64,000 nucleotides of DNA from Gallionella sp. (GTDB lineage: Bacteria; Pseudomonadota; Gammaproteobacteria; Burkholderiales; Gallionellaceae): NCBI GenBank assembly GCA_028699065.1, contig JAQVVH010000001.1, forward strand, positions 576,226 through 640,225, read 5' to 3'. The translations under genes and the position numbers were made by a program. Shown here in pieces: positions 49,801-58,380 of this stretch; the stretch's first letter is position 1, and every line of letters starts with the position of its first letter. Below the pieces are notes generated by a model, which searched no databases, was not told the DNA's origin, and saw only the letters and a list, made by a program, of their open reading frames with translations.

Positions 49801-50356
49801 CAGCCCCCTGCACGTGCGCGGCCTCGTCCGGAAAGCCCGCGCGCTGGATTTCGATGTAATAACGCTGGTTGAACAGCGCCGCCCATTCATGCGCATATTG
49901 CCGGGCCTGGGCCGGATTACCGCTGAGCAATGCACTACCGACGTCGCCCAAATGCGCGCCGGATAGTGCAATCAGCCCTTCGGTGCCAGCATGAAACCAT
50001 TCGCGCCGGAGCTCGGCCCGGCCGCGATGCTGGTTTTCAAGATAGCCGCGCGACAACAGGCGGCACAGCAACAGATAACCCTCGCGCGACTGGCATAGCA
50101 GCAGCAAACGGTGTGGCCGGTCGCGGTCGGACTCGTTGCTAATAAACACATCGCAGCCGACGACAGGTTTAATCCCGGCACTGCGCGCGGCTTTGTAGAA
50201 CTTGATCAGGCCGAACACATTGCTGAGATCGGTGAGCGCCAGTGCCGGCATGCCATCAGCGGTTGCGGCAGCGATGGCCTCATCCACCCGCAGCATGCCA
50301 TCCGAGATGGAATACTCGCTGTGCAGCCGGAGATGAACGAAGGATGGTTGCGGCAT
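46877..50356 (-). CDS. dnaE: DNA polymerase III alpha subunit
   Basis: Replicative polymerase, 1159 residues. The N-terminal PHP domain starts FVHLRLHSEYSISDGMLRVDE. The catalytic palm has PDFDVDFCQDGRERVIEYV. The finger/tau-binding parts, helix-hairpin-helix region and an OB-fold near the C-terminus follow. The PHP metal ligands look only partly kept (HSEYS in place of HSDFS). Complete at both ends. Divergent from the MFS gene, convergent with sulP. Confidence 0.97.
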   Translation of the reverse strand: MPQPSFVHLRLHSEYSISDGMLRVDEAIAAATADGMPALALTDLSNVFGLIKFYKAARSAGIKPVVGCDVFISNESDRDRPHRLLLLCQSREGYLLLCRLLSRGYLENQHRGRAELRREWFHAGTEGLIALSGAHLGDVGSALLSGNPAQARQYAHEWAALFNQRYYIEIQRAGFPDEAAHVQGAVRLAAELGLPVVATHPVQFLEAVDFKAHEARVCISEGYVLNDKRRVKQFTPQQYFRTQAEMAERFADLPEALENSVEIARRCNLLLSLDKPQLPDFPTPNGESLEDFLRSESALGLQNRMLQLYPDEAERAEKLPQYEARLDFENHTIIQMGFPGYFLIVADFIRWAKKNGVPVGPGRGSGAGSLVAYSLGITDLDPLRYELLFERFLNPERVSMPDFDVDFCQDGRERVIEYVKNKYGAECVSQIATFGTMASKAVIRDVGRVMEFPYGLCDSLSKAIPLEGVKPVSLRKAREMEPEINAIAEREEGVPELLKLAERLEDLTRNVGMHAGGVLIAPGQLTDFCPLYCADPQASVVSQFDKDDVEAVGLVKFDFLGLRTLTIIDWAVKYVRALEAAPPGSVPFSIETISLDDRASYELLKSCNTTAVFQLESRGMKELIKRLQPDTFEDIVALVALFRPGPLESGMVDDFINRKHGRAKADYFHPDLEVSLKPTYGVIVYQEQVMQIAQIIGGYTLGGADMLRRAMGKKKPEEMAQHRDIFVGGAVKRGIDEQLATQLFDLMEKFAGYGFNKSHSAAYALVAYQTAYLKAHYPAAFMAATLSADMDNTDKVKTFYQDALQQGILIRPPDVNSSGYRFAPVDAQTMAYGLGAIKGTGEAAIANIVEARARGSFTDLFDFCRRVDKRLVNRRTVEALIKAGALDSINDHRASLMATVDAALASADQQARAANQNSLFGDDDADEVLIAQNAEVPRWPLRKQLQEEKISLGYYLGGHPYQEYRDELAQFIKVKLVDLVPGFVGNGHGGQNSRRGVPVVLAGIVSAWRLQQTRRGRMAVVTLDDGEAQVELTVFNEEFERSRPWIREDELLIVRGKASLDEYSGNVRVSADEVFDLASARSIFAQCLRLRCDGRIGTDALKAIFLPYREGKCAVFIDYRSPEAACQMQLGEVWRLTLHDDLLRDLQALLGPENVQIAY

Positions 50357-50433
50357 GATGAAAATCTGACAAATCGGGGGCCGATTCTAACATTGACCGG
50401 CAGCAAAGATTCCGCCGGCCGAGTCCAAACCGT

Positions 50434-50439
50434 TAGAAT
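50434..50439 (+). promoter_or_regulatory. candidate -10 of the MFS transporter gene
   Basis: TAGAAT followed by GCGTCTC, with TTCCGC 17 bp upstream as a weak -35. Lies in the dnaE/MFS divergent gap; leader about 13-19 nt. Confidence 0.35.
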
Positions 50440-50458
50440 GCGTCTCCGGATTTTGCAA

Positions 50459-51673
50459 ATGACCATGACGCCCCCGCTTCCACCCGCGCAGGAAAAATAT
50501 CTACTATTCACCTTGGCCGGCATCCAGTTCAGCCATGTGCTGGATTTCATGATCATGATGCCGCTTGGGCCCATCCTGATCGCCGAATTCGGCATCAGCA
50601 CGCATGCGTTCGGTCTGCTCGTAGCAGTGTACAGTTTCAGCGCGGCCGCGGCCGGATTGCTCGGCGCGATCTTCGTCGACCGCTTTGAGCGGCGCAATTT
50701 GCTGCTGGGAACCTTTATTCTGTTCGGACTGGCCACGCTCGCCTGCGGACTCGCGCCCGGTTATTTCTCATTACTGATCGCGCGGGGATTCGCGGGTGCC
50801 TTCGGCGGCATCATGGGCGCACTCGTCCACACCATGATCGGCGATGCCATTCCCTTCGAGCGACGCGCAAAAGCGGGCAGCCTGGTTTCGGCGGCCTTTT
50901 CTGTTTCCACCGTTGCGGGCGTGCCGGTTTCGCTGTGGCTGGCGAACCTGTTCAACTGGCGCGCCCCCTTCATTTTCATCGCCTTACTGGTCGTTGTCTT
51001 CGCCGTAGTCGGCTGGAAAATGCTGCCGCAGTTGCGCCATCATCTCTCGCCGGAAAAACAGGCCCATCCCTTCGCGCCGATGTTTAACGTACTGCGCGAC
51101 GCCAATCACTGGCGTGCGCTGGCTTTTTCGGCGCTCATTATTTTTTCCGGCTTTACTGTAATTCCCTACATCACCGTGTATTCGGTACACAACATTGGTA
51201 TTTCCCAGCTCGATATTCCGCTGATTTATCTGGCTGGGGGCACGGCCACCCTGATTACCGCACGACTGATCGGCCACTGGGCCGATGCACGCGGCAAAGT
51301 GGAAGTCTATCGCCGGGTTGCCTTTGCGGCGCTGCTGCCGCTGTATGTGGTCACTCACCTCGCAACCGCCCCGCTATGGTTGTGGATCGTCTGCACCACG
51401 GTATTTTTCGTGCTGGTTTCGGGCCGGATGATCCCCGCAATGGCCATCATCACCTCGTCCGCGCAACCCAAATTGCGCGGCACCTTCATGACGCTCAACG
51501 CCACCACCCAAGCGCTCGCCATGGGACTGGCGACCACGCTGGCCGGATTTATCATCAGCCAGGACGAAGCCGGTCTGATCGTTGATTATTCAGTGGTGGG
51601 GTATGTCGCCATCACGGCAAACCTGATTGCGATCTGGTTTGTCGGGCGCATTGCGATGCACCAGCGACACTAA
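50459..51673 (+). CDS. MFS transporter, DHA1-type
   Basis: 404 residues with 12 predicted membrane helices. The first helix carries FTLAGIQFSHVLDFMIMMPLGP, where an acidic residue in helix 1 is typical of drug:H+ antiporters (DHA1). The loop 2-3 motif appears as DRFERRNLLLG. The open frame begins at 50111 within dnaE, but ATG 50459 (or 50465) is the family-like start. Substrate not identifiable. Ends 3 bp before the tRNA-Gly gene on the other strand. Confidence 0.88.
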   Translation: MTMTPPLPPAQEKYLLFTLAGIQFSHVLDFMIMMPLGPILIAEFGISTHAFGLLVAVYSFSAAAAGLLGAIFVDRFERRNLLLGTFILFGLATLACGLAPGYFSLLIARGFAGAFGGIMGALVHTMIGDAIPFERRAKAGSLVSAAFSVSTVAGVPVSLWLANLFNWRAPFIFIALLVVVFAVVGWKMLPQLRHHLSPEKQAHPFAPMFNVLRDANHWRALAFSALIIFSGFTVIPYITVYSVHNIGISQLDIPLIYLAGGTATLITARLIGHWADARGKVEVYRRVAFAALLPLYVVTHLATAPLWLWIVCTTVFFVLVSGRMIPAMAIITSSAQPKLRGTFMTLNATTQALAMGLATTLAGFIISQDEAGLIVDYSVVGYVAITANLIAIWFVGRIAMHQRH

Positions 51674-51676
51674 ATC

Positions 51677-51750
51677 TGGAGCGGGTGAAGGGAATCGAAC
51701 CCTCGTCGTAAGCTTGGGAAGCTTCTGCTCTACCATTGAGCTACACCCGC
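51677..51750 (-). tRNA. glyU: tRNA-Gly(CCC)
   Basis: 74 nt with encoded CCA (GCGGGTG...CACCCGCTCCA). The anticodon loop is TTCCCAA, which places CCC at positions 34-36 by comparison with the TTGCCAA loop of tRNA-Gly(GCC). T loop is GGTTCGATTCC. It reads GGG. Confidence 0.95.
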
Positions 51751-51773
51751 AAGTAAAGACCTGCAGGGCGCGC

Positions 51774-51802
51774 ATCTTATCGGACGGCTTGGTTGTTGCC
51801 AA
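51774..51802 (-). promoter_or_regulatory. promoter of tRNA-Gly
   Basis: On the minus strand: TTGGCA (51797-51802), a 17 bp spacer, TAAGAT (51774-51779), then GCGCGCCC. Predicted start about 17 nt before the mature tRNA. The GC discriminator is the stable-RNA type. Confidence 0.7.
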
Positions 51803-51894
51803 GCGAATGACGCACGATATGGCATCGGCCTGATGCCGCAAATTGAATTTGCTGATACGATTCGGTCACCCGTTCTCATTCAAAGAAAATCGCC

Positions 51895-52380
51895 ATGAAC
51901 TCAGACGCCATCCTGACCATCATCCGCAGTTCCGGTATTGCCGCCGAGCTGAGGGAACCCGAAACCGAGACCATCGCGCAGCTGATTGAGGTTCGCGAAT
52001 ACAAGGCGGGCGAAACCATTCTGGCGCCTGGGGAGACAGGCCTGCAGGATTGTCTGCTGATTCTGGGTGAGGGCAGTGCCGAGGCCCGATCAAAGTCGGG
52101 AACTGTGCTTGGGAACCTGAAGCCGGGTGACTTGGCGGGGATTATCAGCTTCGTCGGTGGAGATGTTTCGCAAATCAGCGCCGTGGTCGCGGCAAAAACG
52201 GACTGCAAGATTCTTGCGCTGCCCAGAATAAAATTCGAGAAACTGTTGCCGACAAAACCCGCGGTTGCCTATTACCTGATGCGCGGCATCGTGCGCTCGG
52301 TGCACGGTATCGCGCGACAGATGGACAAAAAATCCGAGGAAATGAAGAGTCATTTGTATGGCCAGATGGGGTTGTACTAA
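51895..52380 (+). CDS. stand-alone cyclic-nucleotide-binding domain protein
   Basis: 161 residues made of a single CRP-like cNMP-binding beta-roll (AGETILAPGETGLQDCLLILGEGSAEA..., NLKPGDLAGIISFVGGD) and a C-terminal helix. There is no helix-turn-helix, kinase or channel part. The phosphate-binding cassette lacks the conserved Arg, having GDLAGIISFVGGDVSQIS where FGExAL..xxRxA would be, so nucleotide binding is doubtful. Probably a regulatory or scaffold domain. Ligand and partner unknown. Confidence 0.75.
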   Translation: MNSDAILTIIRSSGIAAELREPETETIAQLIEVREYKAGETILAPGETGLQDCLLILGEGSAEARSKSGTVLGNLKPGDLAGIISFVGGDVSQISAVVAAKTDCKILALPRIKFEKLLPTKPAVAYYLMRGIVRSVHGIARQMDKKSEEMKSHLYGQMGLY

Positions 52381-52450
52381 CCCGCTGCCCTGCCCTTTGC
52401 TTGCCGCACAAGCGTTCCGCGCCACGTCCAGCCACTTCCCCGCATTGGTG

Positions 52451-52456
52451 TAAAAT
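52451..52456 (+). promoter_or_regulatory. candidate -10 of thiS-thiG-trmB
   Basis: TAAAAT followed by GCCGGGC, 28 bp before the thiS GTG. I looked for a TPP riboswitch in the 100 bp upstream and saw no thi-box. Confidence 0.35.
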
Positions 52457-52484
52457 GCCGGGCATTATTTGACGGATACAGGCA

Positions 52485-52688
52485 GTGATCACCCTCCACA
52501 TCAACGGCGAACCGCGCCAATTTGAACAAGTCACCAGCGTCGCCGAGCTCATTGCCGCAATGGGGCTGACGGGCAAGCGCATCGCACTGGAACGAAACGG
52601 CGAAATCGTGCCGCGCAGCAGTTTTTCATCGCAACCCCTTACCGACGGCGACAAGCTGGAAATCGTCGTTGCAGTCGGTGGCGGTTAA
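52485..52688 (+). CDS. thiS: thiamine synthesis sulfur carrier ThiS
   Basis: 67-residue ubiquitin-like carrier that brings sulfur as a C-terminal thiocarboxylate to the thiazole synthase. Ends VAVGGG, providing the required Gly-Gly tail. Starts with GTG. ERNGEIVPRS is the family block. 18 bp before thiG. Confidence 0.95.
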   Translation: MITLHINGEPRQFEQVTSVAELIAAMGLTGKRIALERNGEIVPRSSFSSQPLTDGDKLEIVVAVGGG

Positions 52689-52706
52689 GTATTTCAGGAA
52701 AAAATC

Positions 52707-53495
52707 ATGAACGATAATTTGATCATCGCCGGCAAAAGCTACTCGTCCCGTTTGCTGGTCGGCACAGGCAAATACAAGGATTTTGCGGAGACCCGCGCAG
52801 CGCTGGATGCCAGCGGCGCGGAGATCGTAACCGTGGCGATTCGTCGCACCAATCTCGGCCAGAATGCAAACGAACCCAACTTGCTCGATGCGGTGCCGCC
52901 CTCGCAGTTCACTTATCTCCCAAACACTGCGGGCTGCTATTCGGCCGATGATGCGGTGCGCACACTGCGCCTCGCGCGCGAATTGCTCGATGGACATTCG
53001 CTGGTGAAACTTGAAGTGCTGGGCGACCCGCAATCGCTTTACCCCAACGTGATCGAGACTATTGCCGCCGCAAAAACGCTGGTGGCCGAAGGTTTTCAGG
53101 TCATGGTTTACACCTCGGACGACCCCATCGTCGCAAAGCAGCTTGAGGATATTGGTTGCGTCGCGATCATGCCGCTGGCCTCGCTGATCGGCTCCGGAAT
53201 GGGCATCCTGAATCCCTGGAATTTGCAGCTCGTAATGGAGCGTGTCAGCGTGCCGGTAATCGTGGATGCAGGCGTGGGCACGGCCTCGGACGCGGCTATC
53301 GCAATGGAGTTGGGCTGCGATGGCGTGCTGATGAATACCGCCATCGCCGCCGCGCAAAATCCCGTGCTGATGGCCTCCGCCATGAAACAGGGCGTCGCTG
53401 CCGGACGCGCCGCTTATCTGGCCGGGCGCATGCCGAAAAAACTCTACAGCGCCAGCCCGAGCTCACCCACCGGCGGCATGATCGGCAAGGCCTGA
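52707..53495 (+). CDS. thiG: thiazole synthase
   Basis: TIM-barrel enzyme making the thiamine thiazole phosphate from DXP, dehydroglycine and ThiS thiocarboxylate. 262 residues. The Schiff-base lysine is in [33 protein letters not shown] and [20 protein letters not shown] are conserved. An AGGAAA site precedes the ATG. The stop overlaps the trmB start as TGATG. Confidence 0.97.
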   Translation: MNDNLIIAGKSYSSRLLVGTGKYKDFAETRAALDASGAEIVTVAIRRTNLGQNANEPNLLDAVPPSQFTYLPNTAGCYSADDAVRTLRLARELLDGHSLVKLEVLGDPQSLYPNVIETIAAAKTLVAEGFQVMVYTSDDPIVAKQLEDIGCVAIMPLASLIGSGMGILNPWNLQLVMERVSVPVIVDAGVGTASDAAIAMELGCDGVLMNTAIAAAQNPVLMASAMKQGVAAGRAAYLAGRMPKKLYSASPSSPTGGMIGKA

Positions 53496-54178
53496 TGTCC
53501 ACGCAGCACCCGCACATTCGCAGCTATGTGCTGCGCCAGGGACATCTTTCGCCGGCGCAGCAACGCGCAGTCGAAACACTGATGCCGCGCTTTGGCATTC
53601 CGTATGCCGCAGCACCGCTGGATCTGGCACAGACTTTTGGCCGCGCCGCCCCAAAGATCCTGGAAATCGGTTTCGGCATGGGCGACACCACAGCCGCCAT
53701 CGCCAAAGCGCATCCCGAGCAGGATTATTTGGCGCTGGAGGTGCACACACCGGGCGTGGGCAACCTGCTCAAACTCATCGAGGCGGATCAAATCGGCAAT
53801 GTACGCATCATCCGCCACGACGCGGTGGAGATACTGCGCGACATGATTGCGGACGCGTCACTCGACGGGGTTCACATCTTTTTTCCGGACCCGTGGCACA
53901 AGGCCCGGCATAACAAGCGGCGGCTGATTCAGACCCCTTTCATCGCCGGTCTGGTGCAAAAACTCAAGCCGGGCGGCTATATTCATGCCGCGACAGATTG
54001 GCAGGATTACGCGGAACAAATGCTGGCGGTGTTCAGCGCCGAGCCGTTGCTGGAAAACACCAGCGACGGTTATGCTCCCCGCCCAGACTACCGGCCGCTG
54101 ACCAAGTTCGAACAGCGCGGCTTACGCCTCGGGCACGGTGTCTGGGATCTGGTGTTCCGGCGCAAGGAAAATCTGTAG
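53495..54178 (+). CDS. trmB: tRNA (guanine-N7)-methyltransferase
   Basis: Makes m7G46 in tRNA. 227 residues from ATG 53495. The SAM loop is [11 protein letters not shown]. The family signature [18 protein letters not shown] and the C-terminal [17 protein letters not shown] are present. The same frame is open far upstream through thiG, but overlap at TGATG and the family start fix the beginning. Its last 57 bp overlap the 3' end of hemW on the opposite strand. Confidence 0.96.
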   Translation: MSTQHPHIRSYVLRQGHLSPAQQRAVETLMPRFGIPYAAAPLDLAQTFGRAAPKILEIGFGMGDTTAAIAKAHPEQDYLALEVHTPGVGNLLKLIEADQIGNVRIIRHDAVEILRDMIADASLDGVHIFFPDPWHKARHNKRRLIQTPFIAGLVQKLKPGGYIHAATDWQDYAEQMLAVFSAEPLLENTSDGYAPRPDYRPLTKFEQRGLRLGHGVWDLVFRRKENL

Positions 54179-55348
54179 CAACTCGTTGAGAAAGCGCTGG
54201 CCCAATTGCGTCGGTGCGATGCGGTCAATCTCGCGCCGCAACAAGCCTCGCGCCTCAGCCTGTGCCAATTCGCGGCGAATCGCCAGCAGAGACAGACTGG
54301 TACGCAATTCGAACAATGCCGGATCGAACCCCTGATTCAGGCGCAGCGCGTTCATCATGAACTCGAACGGCAGCTCGGCTGCCGACACAGCTTGAAAAGT
54401 TTGTCGCGGTTCACCGCGCTCAATCGCCGCCAGATAAGCCTGCGGCTGCTTGTGACGCATCTGGCGCTCGACCCGATCCGGAAAGCTTAGTTTGCTGTGT
54501 GCACCCGCGCCAATGCCGAGATAGTCGCCAAACTCCCAGTAATTCAAATTATGCCGGGACCGTTTACCCGGCCGGGCGAACGCCGACGTTTCGTAATGCT
54601 CAAAGCCCTGCGCAGCGAGTCGCGCTTCGATGTGTTGCTGCATGTCGCTGCTGATGTCCTCGTCCGGCAAAACGGGCGGCTCGCGATGAAAGCGCGTATT
54701 GGGTTCGAGCGTCAGTTGATAACAGGACAAATGCGGCGGCGCAAAAGACAGCGCAGTTTCCACGTCGCGCACGGCGTCTGCCAGCGTCTGCTGCGGCAAG
54801 CCATACATCAGATCGAGATTGAAATTGTCGAAATATTCCTGCGCAGTGGCAATGGCACGATGCGCATCATCGGACGAATGAATTCGCCCCAGCGCTTGTA
54901 AATGGTTGTCGTTGAAACTTTGAATGCCGAGCGACAAGCGGTTGATGCCCGCGTCGCGATAAGCGGCAAAGCGTTCCGCCTCCACCGTTCCGGGATTCGC
55001 CTCCAGCGTGATCTCGGCATCGTGGATCAGGGGTAGCAGGGTACGCAGCTGGCGCATGATTTCCACAATCCCCGTACCGGAAAACAGGCTGGGTGTGCCG
55101 CCACCGAAAAATACGCTGCGAATCTTGCGGCCCCAGATCTGCGGCAGCGCCAGTTCGAGGTCGCGTACCAGCGCGGCGATATAGGCCTGTTCCGGAATCG
55201 GCGCACGTGCCTCGTGCGAATTGAAATCGCAATAGGGACATTTGCGCACGCACCAGGGAATATGGATGTAAAGAGACAACGGCAGCACGGCGCGGAAGGC
55301 AATGCGCGGCGCCGACAGGGCGACGGGCTGCAGGGGATGCAGGGTCAT
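54122..55348 (-). CDS. hemW: radical SAM haem chaperone HemW
   Basis: 408 residues. The cluster motif is C33-V-R-K-C37-P-Y-C40 followed by DFNSH, the HemW form of CPYCDFNSH. The older name coproporphyrinogen III oxidase-like should not be used, since HemW inserts haem into target proteins. [19 protein letters not shown] and the HemN_C-type tail are visible. It overlaps rdgB by ATGA and trmB by 57 bp. Confidence 0.95.
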   Translation of the reverse strand: MTLHPLQPVALSAPRIAFRAVLPLSLYIHIPWCVRKCPYCDFNSHEARAPIPEQAYIAALVRDLELALPQIWGRKIRSVFFGGGTPSLFSGTGIVEIMRQLRTLLPLIHDAEITLEANPGTVEAERFAAYRDAGINRLSLGIQSFNDNHLQALGRIHSSDDAHRAIATAQEYFDNFNLDLMYGLPQQTLADAVRDVETALSFAPPHLSCYQLTLEPNTRFHREPPVLPDEDISSDMQQHIEARLAAQGFEHYETSAFARPGKRSRHNLNYWEFGDYLGIGAGAHSKLSFPDRVERQMRHKQPQAYLAAIERGEPRQTFQAVSAAELPFEFMMNALRLNQGFDPALFELRTSLSLLAIRRELAQAEARGLLRREIDRIAPTQLGQRFLNELLQIFLAPEHQIPDTVPEA

Positions 55349-55932
55349 GCGTGCTGCAGGCGTTGCAATAAAATTCGCAGGGCTTGGGCGCGGTGGCTGA
55401 TTTGCGCTTTTTCGTCGTGGCTCAGTTCGGCACTCATGCGCCCCAGATCGGGCAACCAGAACATCGGGTCATAGCCAAATCCGCCATCACCGCGCTCGAC
55501 ATGTGCAATTTCACCCTGCCACTCGCCTTCTGCGATCAGCGGTTGCGGATCGTCGGCATGACGCACAAGCACCAGTACGCAGTAATAATGCGCCCGGCGA
55601 TCGGTCACATCCTGCATGACACGCAGTAGTTTCTCGTTGTTGCGCGCATCGGACTTTGGTTCGCCGGCATAACGTGCGGAGAGCACGCCCGGCGCGCCGC
55701 CCAAAGCATCAACGCAAATGCCGGAATCATCCGCCAGCGCGGGCAGACCACTCGCGCGGCTGACATGGCGCGCCTTGGCCAGCGCATTTTCGACGAAGGT
55801 GCCGTGCGGCTCCTCGGCCTCCGAAATGCCGAGTTGCGCCTGCGTCAGCACTTCAATACCAAACGGCGCGAGCATGCGCTGAAACTCTTTCAGCTTGCCG
55901 GGATTATTGGAGGCGAGAACCAGCTTGTTCAT
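55345..55932 (-). CDS. rdgB: XTP/dITP pyrophosphatase
   Basis: Removes non-canonical purine triphosphates. 195 residues. [18 protein letters not shown] at the N-terminus, [25 protein letters not shown] in the middle and [20 protein letters not shown] at the C-terminus are the Ham1/RdgB blocks. ATGA overlaps with rph and hemW. Confidence 0.97.
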   Translation of the reverse strand: MNKLVLASNNPGKLKEFQRMLAPFGIEVLTQAQLGISEAEEPHGTFVENALAKARHVSRASGLPALADDSGICVDALGGAPGVLSARYAGEPKSDARNNEKLLRVMQDVTDRRAHYYCVLVLVRHADDPQPLIAEGEWQGEIAHVERGDGGFGYDPMFWLPDLGRMSAELSHDEKAQISHRAQALRILLQRLQHA

Positions 55933-56645
55933 TGCGCCAATGCGGCTTTCTGTTTCTCAACCAGTTGCGCGATGCCGGATTTGGCCAGATCCAGCAGGGT
56001 ATCCATCTCCTCGCGGGAGAAGGGATGGCCCTCGGCGGTGCCCTGCACTTCGACAAAGTGACCGCTGCCCAGCATCACCACGTTCATGTCGGTGTCGCAG
56101 GCCGAGTCCTCAACATAATCGAGATCCAGCACCGGCATACCTTCATAGATGCCCACGGAAATCGCGGCGACAAAATCTTTCAGCGGGTTGTCCTGCAACA
56201 AGCCTTTTTGCAGCAGCGTTCCAACGGCATCATGCAGCGCGACAAAAGCGCCGGTAATGCTGGCCGTGCGCGTGCCACCATCGGCCTGAATGACATCGCA
56301 ATCCAGCGTAATCGTACGTTCGCCCAGTTTGGCGAGGTCAACCACAGCGCGCAAACTGCGGCCGATCAGACGCTGAATTTCCTGGGTGCGCCCGCTTTGT
56401 TTGCCTTTGGCGGCTTCGCGCAACATGCGGCTACCGGTGGAGCGCGGCAGCATGCCATATTCCGCTGTTACCCAGCCCTCACCGCTGCCTTTTTTGTGGG
56501 GTGGCACGCGCTCTTCGACACTGGCGGTGCAAATCACGCGGGTGTCGCCACATTCGATTAGCACTGAGCCTTCGGCATGTTTGGTGTAACGGCGGGTGAT
56601 GCGAATATCGCGCAGCTGATTCGCTTGTCTTTGGCTCGGACGCAT
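55929..56645 (-). CDS. rph: ribonuclease PH
   Basis: Phosphorolytic 3'-5' exonuclease trimming tRNA 3' ends. 238 residues starting [43 protein letters not shown] and [19 protein letters not shown] are intact, including the active-site Asp pair. An AGGAA site lies 6 nt before the ATG. Full-length C-terminus, unlike the frameshifted E. coli K-12 gene. Confidence 0.97.
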   Translation of the reverse strand: MRPSQRQANQLRDIRITRRYTKHAEGSVLIECGDTRVICTASVEERVPPHKKGSGEGWVTAEYGMLPRSTGSRMLREAAKGKQSGRTQEIQRLIGRSLRAVVDLAKLGERTITLDCDVIQADGGTRTASITGAFVALHDAVGTLLQKGLLQDNPLKDFVAAISVGIYEGMPVLDLDYVEDSACDTDMNVVMLGSGHFVEVQGTAEGHPFSREEMDTLLDLAKSGIAQLVEKQKAALAQ

Positions 56646-56664
56646 GATGATTCCTGTTAAAAAA

Positions 56665-57456
56665 TTAATGGATTTCCAACACGCAACCGATAGGCACGGC
56701 AGCGGGATGAAAAGATTCAGTTCGGCCCCAGCGAACCACTAGGCCGGTGAGATTATCCGAATGCCCGGCTTCTCTTTTGAGTGCCTGCCGGAGCAGATTT
56801 TCGAGGGCAATGTCGGGCGGAGCCGCAGTGAATGGCGCACAAACTTCACGGTCGGTAAATGCACTCCATAAACCGTCGCTGCCCAGGAACAGCACATCGC
56901 CATCACGCAGGTTTTCGGTCTTGCCCGGCTCGATGTAAAAGATATCGTCATAGCCGCCGAGGCAATTGGTAATCTGATTGCGTTGCGGATGGGTACGCGC
57001 CTCTTCCTCAGAAATGATACCGAGCTCCAGCCACTGGCCGACGGCGGAATGATCCAGCGTACGTGCGGCTATTTTGCCGTCCCGCATCAGATAAAAACGC
57101 GAGTCCCCCGCGTGGCCCCAATAGACTTTGCCGTCCTGCGCCAAAGCAGCCACGCAAGTCGTGCCCGGAAAGGATGTGCCAGGTTCCAGCGGAAAAGCCA
57201 TGATGCGCCGGTGCGCCTGCTTCATGACATCGGCCAGGAATTTCTGGGGATCGGAAATTTTGGGATTGGCCACCGCACCAAACGCCTCGACGAAAGTTGC
57301 CACGGCAGTTTCGGCGGCCCACTCTCCGTTCAAATGCCCGCCCATGCCATCGGCCAGAACCAACAGTAATGATTCATCGGTGTAGGCGTAAGCAACGCGG
57401 TCCTGATTGTATTTTCGGTCGCCGATGTGGCTGAGCTGGTGAGCGGTAAAATTCAT
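56665..57456 (-). CDS. PP2C-family Ser/Thr protein phosphatase
   Basis: 263 residues of the bacterial PPM/PP2C family. Metal-binding motifs are all visible: [46 protein letters not shown] and [10 protein letters not shown]. The frame opens at 57492. ATG 57456 ([12 protein letters not shown]) is chosen, and a -10 only 9 bp upstream suggests leaderless mRNA. The Ser/Thr kinase often paired with this gene next to rph is missing here. Followed by rph after 19 bp. Confidence 0.92.
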   Translation of the reverse strand: MNFTAHQLSHIGDRKYNQDRVAYAYTDESLLLVLADGMGGHLNGEWAAETAVATFVEAFGAVANPKISDPQKFLADVMKQAHRRIMAFPLEPGTSFPGTTCVAALAQDGKVYWGHAGDSRFYLMRDGKIAARTLDHSAVGQWLELGIISEEEARTHPQRNQITNCLGGYDDIFYIEPGKTENLRDGDVLFLGSDGLWSAFTDREVCAPFTAAPPDIALENLLRQALKREAGHSDNLTGLVVRWGRTESFHPAAVPIGCVLEIH

Positions 57457-57464
57457 AGGGCGCA

Positions 57465-57470
57465 ATCGTA
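57465..57470 (-). promoter_or_regulatory. candidate -10 of the PP2C gene (leaderless)
   Basis: TACGAT on the minus strand, then TGCGCCCT and ATG at 57456. One base from the yicC -10 on the other strand. Confidence 0.4.
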
Positions 57471-57471
57471 A

Positions 57472-57477
57472 TATAAT
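57472..57477 (+). promoter_or_regulatory. candidate -10 of yicC-gmk-rpoZ-spoT
   Basis: A consensus TATAAT followed by GCGCGCTC; leader about 30 nt to ATG 57515. The -35 is weak. Confidence 0.5.
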
Positions 57478-57514
57478 GCGCGCTCCAATCACAGCTTAAT
57501 TCACAGCATATTCC

Positions 57515-58378
57515 ATGATACTCAGCATGACCGGCTACGCCGTGGCCAGAACGGAGCTCGACGGCGCATCCCTCACTCTGGAATTGCGTGCGGTCAATCA
57601 CCGCTATCTCGATGTGCAGTTGCGCATGCCGGAAGAGTTGCGCGGTTTTGAATCAGCACTGCGCGATGCGATCAATGCAGAATTGCAGCGCGGCAAGGTG
57701 GAATGCCGCATTAATTACACGGTTCGCGCCGGCCAATCCGGCACTGCACTCAACCGCGACATGCTGATCCAATTGGTCGATTGGCAACAGGAGGTACGCG
57801 CCATCTTGCCCGAAGCGAGAGTGCTTTCGGTTGGCGAGTTGCTGCGCTGGGAAGGCGTCCTGCAAGCGCCGGAGGCCTCGGCGGAAGAATTGCGTGACGC
57901 TCTACTGGCACTTTTACAGAACGCTCTGACAGAATTTTCCGCAGCCCGGGCGCGTGAGGGTGAGAAGCTGAAAGATTTCCTGCTGCAGCGGGTCGAAAAA
58001 ATTGAAGCGTTGCGCACGGCTGTCATCCCGCATGTCCCTGCCGCAATCGCAGCCTACGAGCAAAAGCTCACAAACCGCCTGCGCGAGGCCATGCAACAGT
58101 CCGAGGACGATCGCATCCGTCAGGAAATTACGCTTTTTGCCAGCAAGATCGACGTCGATGAAGAACTTTCGCGCTTGGAAAGCCATTTGGGCGAAATGCG
58201 CCGCATCCTCGCCCAAGGCGGTGCCGTCGGCAAGCGGCTGGATTTTCTAATGCAGGAACTGAATCGCGAGGCGAACACTCTGGGCTCAAAATCGGTGGAC
58301 GCCGAAGTATCGCGCAGCGCAATGGAAATGAAGATTCTGATCGAGCAGATGCGCGAACAAATTCAAAATCTGGAGTGA
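57515..58378 (+). CDS. yicC: YicC-family endoribonuclease
   Basis: 287 residues, the standard length. The N-terminal YicC domain starts MILSMTGYAVARTELDG and includes LRAVNHRYLDVQLRMPEEL. The C-terminal DUF1732 domain contains RLESHLGEMRRILAQGGAVGKRLDFLMQEL with NREANTLGSKS. E. coli YicC is reported to act on RNA. First gene of an operon with gmk, rpoZ and spoT. Confidence 0.95.
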   Translation: MILSMTGYAVARTELDGASLTLELRAVNHRYLDVQLRMPEELRGFESALRDAINAELQRGKVECRINYTVRAGQSGTALNRDMLIQLVDWQQEVRAILPEARVLSVGELLRWEGVLQAPEASAEELRDALLALLQNALTEFSAARAREGEKLKDFLLQRVEKIEALRTAVIPHVPAAIAAYEQKLTNRLREAMQQSEDDRIRQEITLFASKIDVDEELSRLESHLGEMRRILAQGGAVGKRLDFLMQELNREANTLGSKSVDAEVSRSAMEMKILIEQMREQIQNLE

Positions 58379-58380
58379 AC

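Noticed and set aside
52381..52484. Possible TPP riboswitch upstream of thiS
   Set aside because: No CTGAGA-type thi-box or matching helices were seen, and the interval is short.
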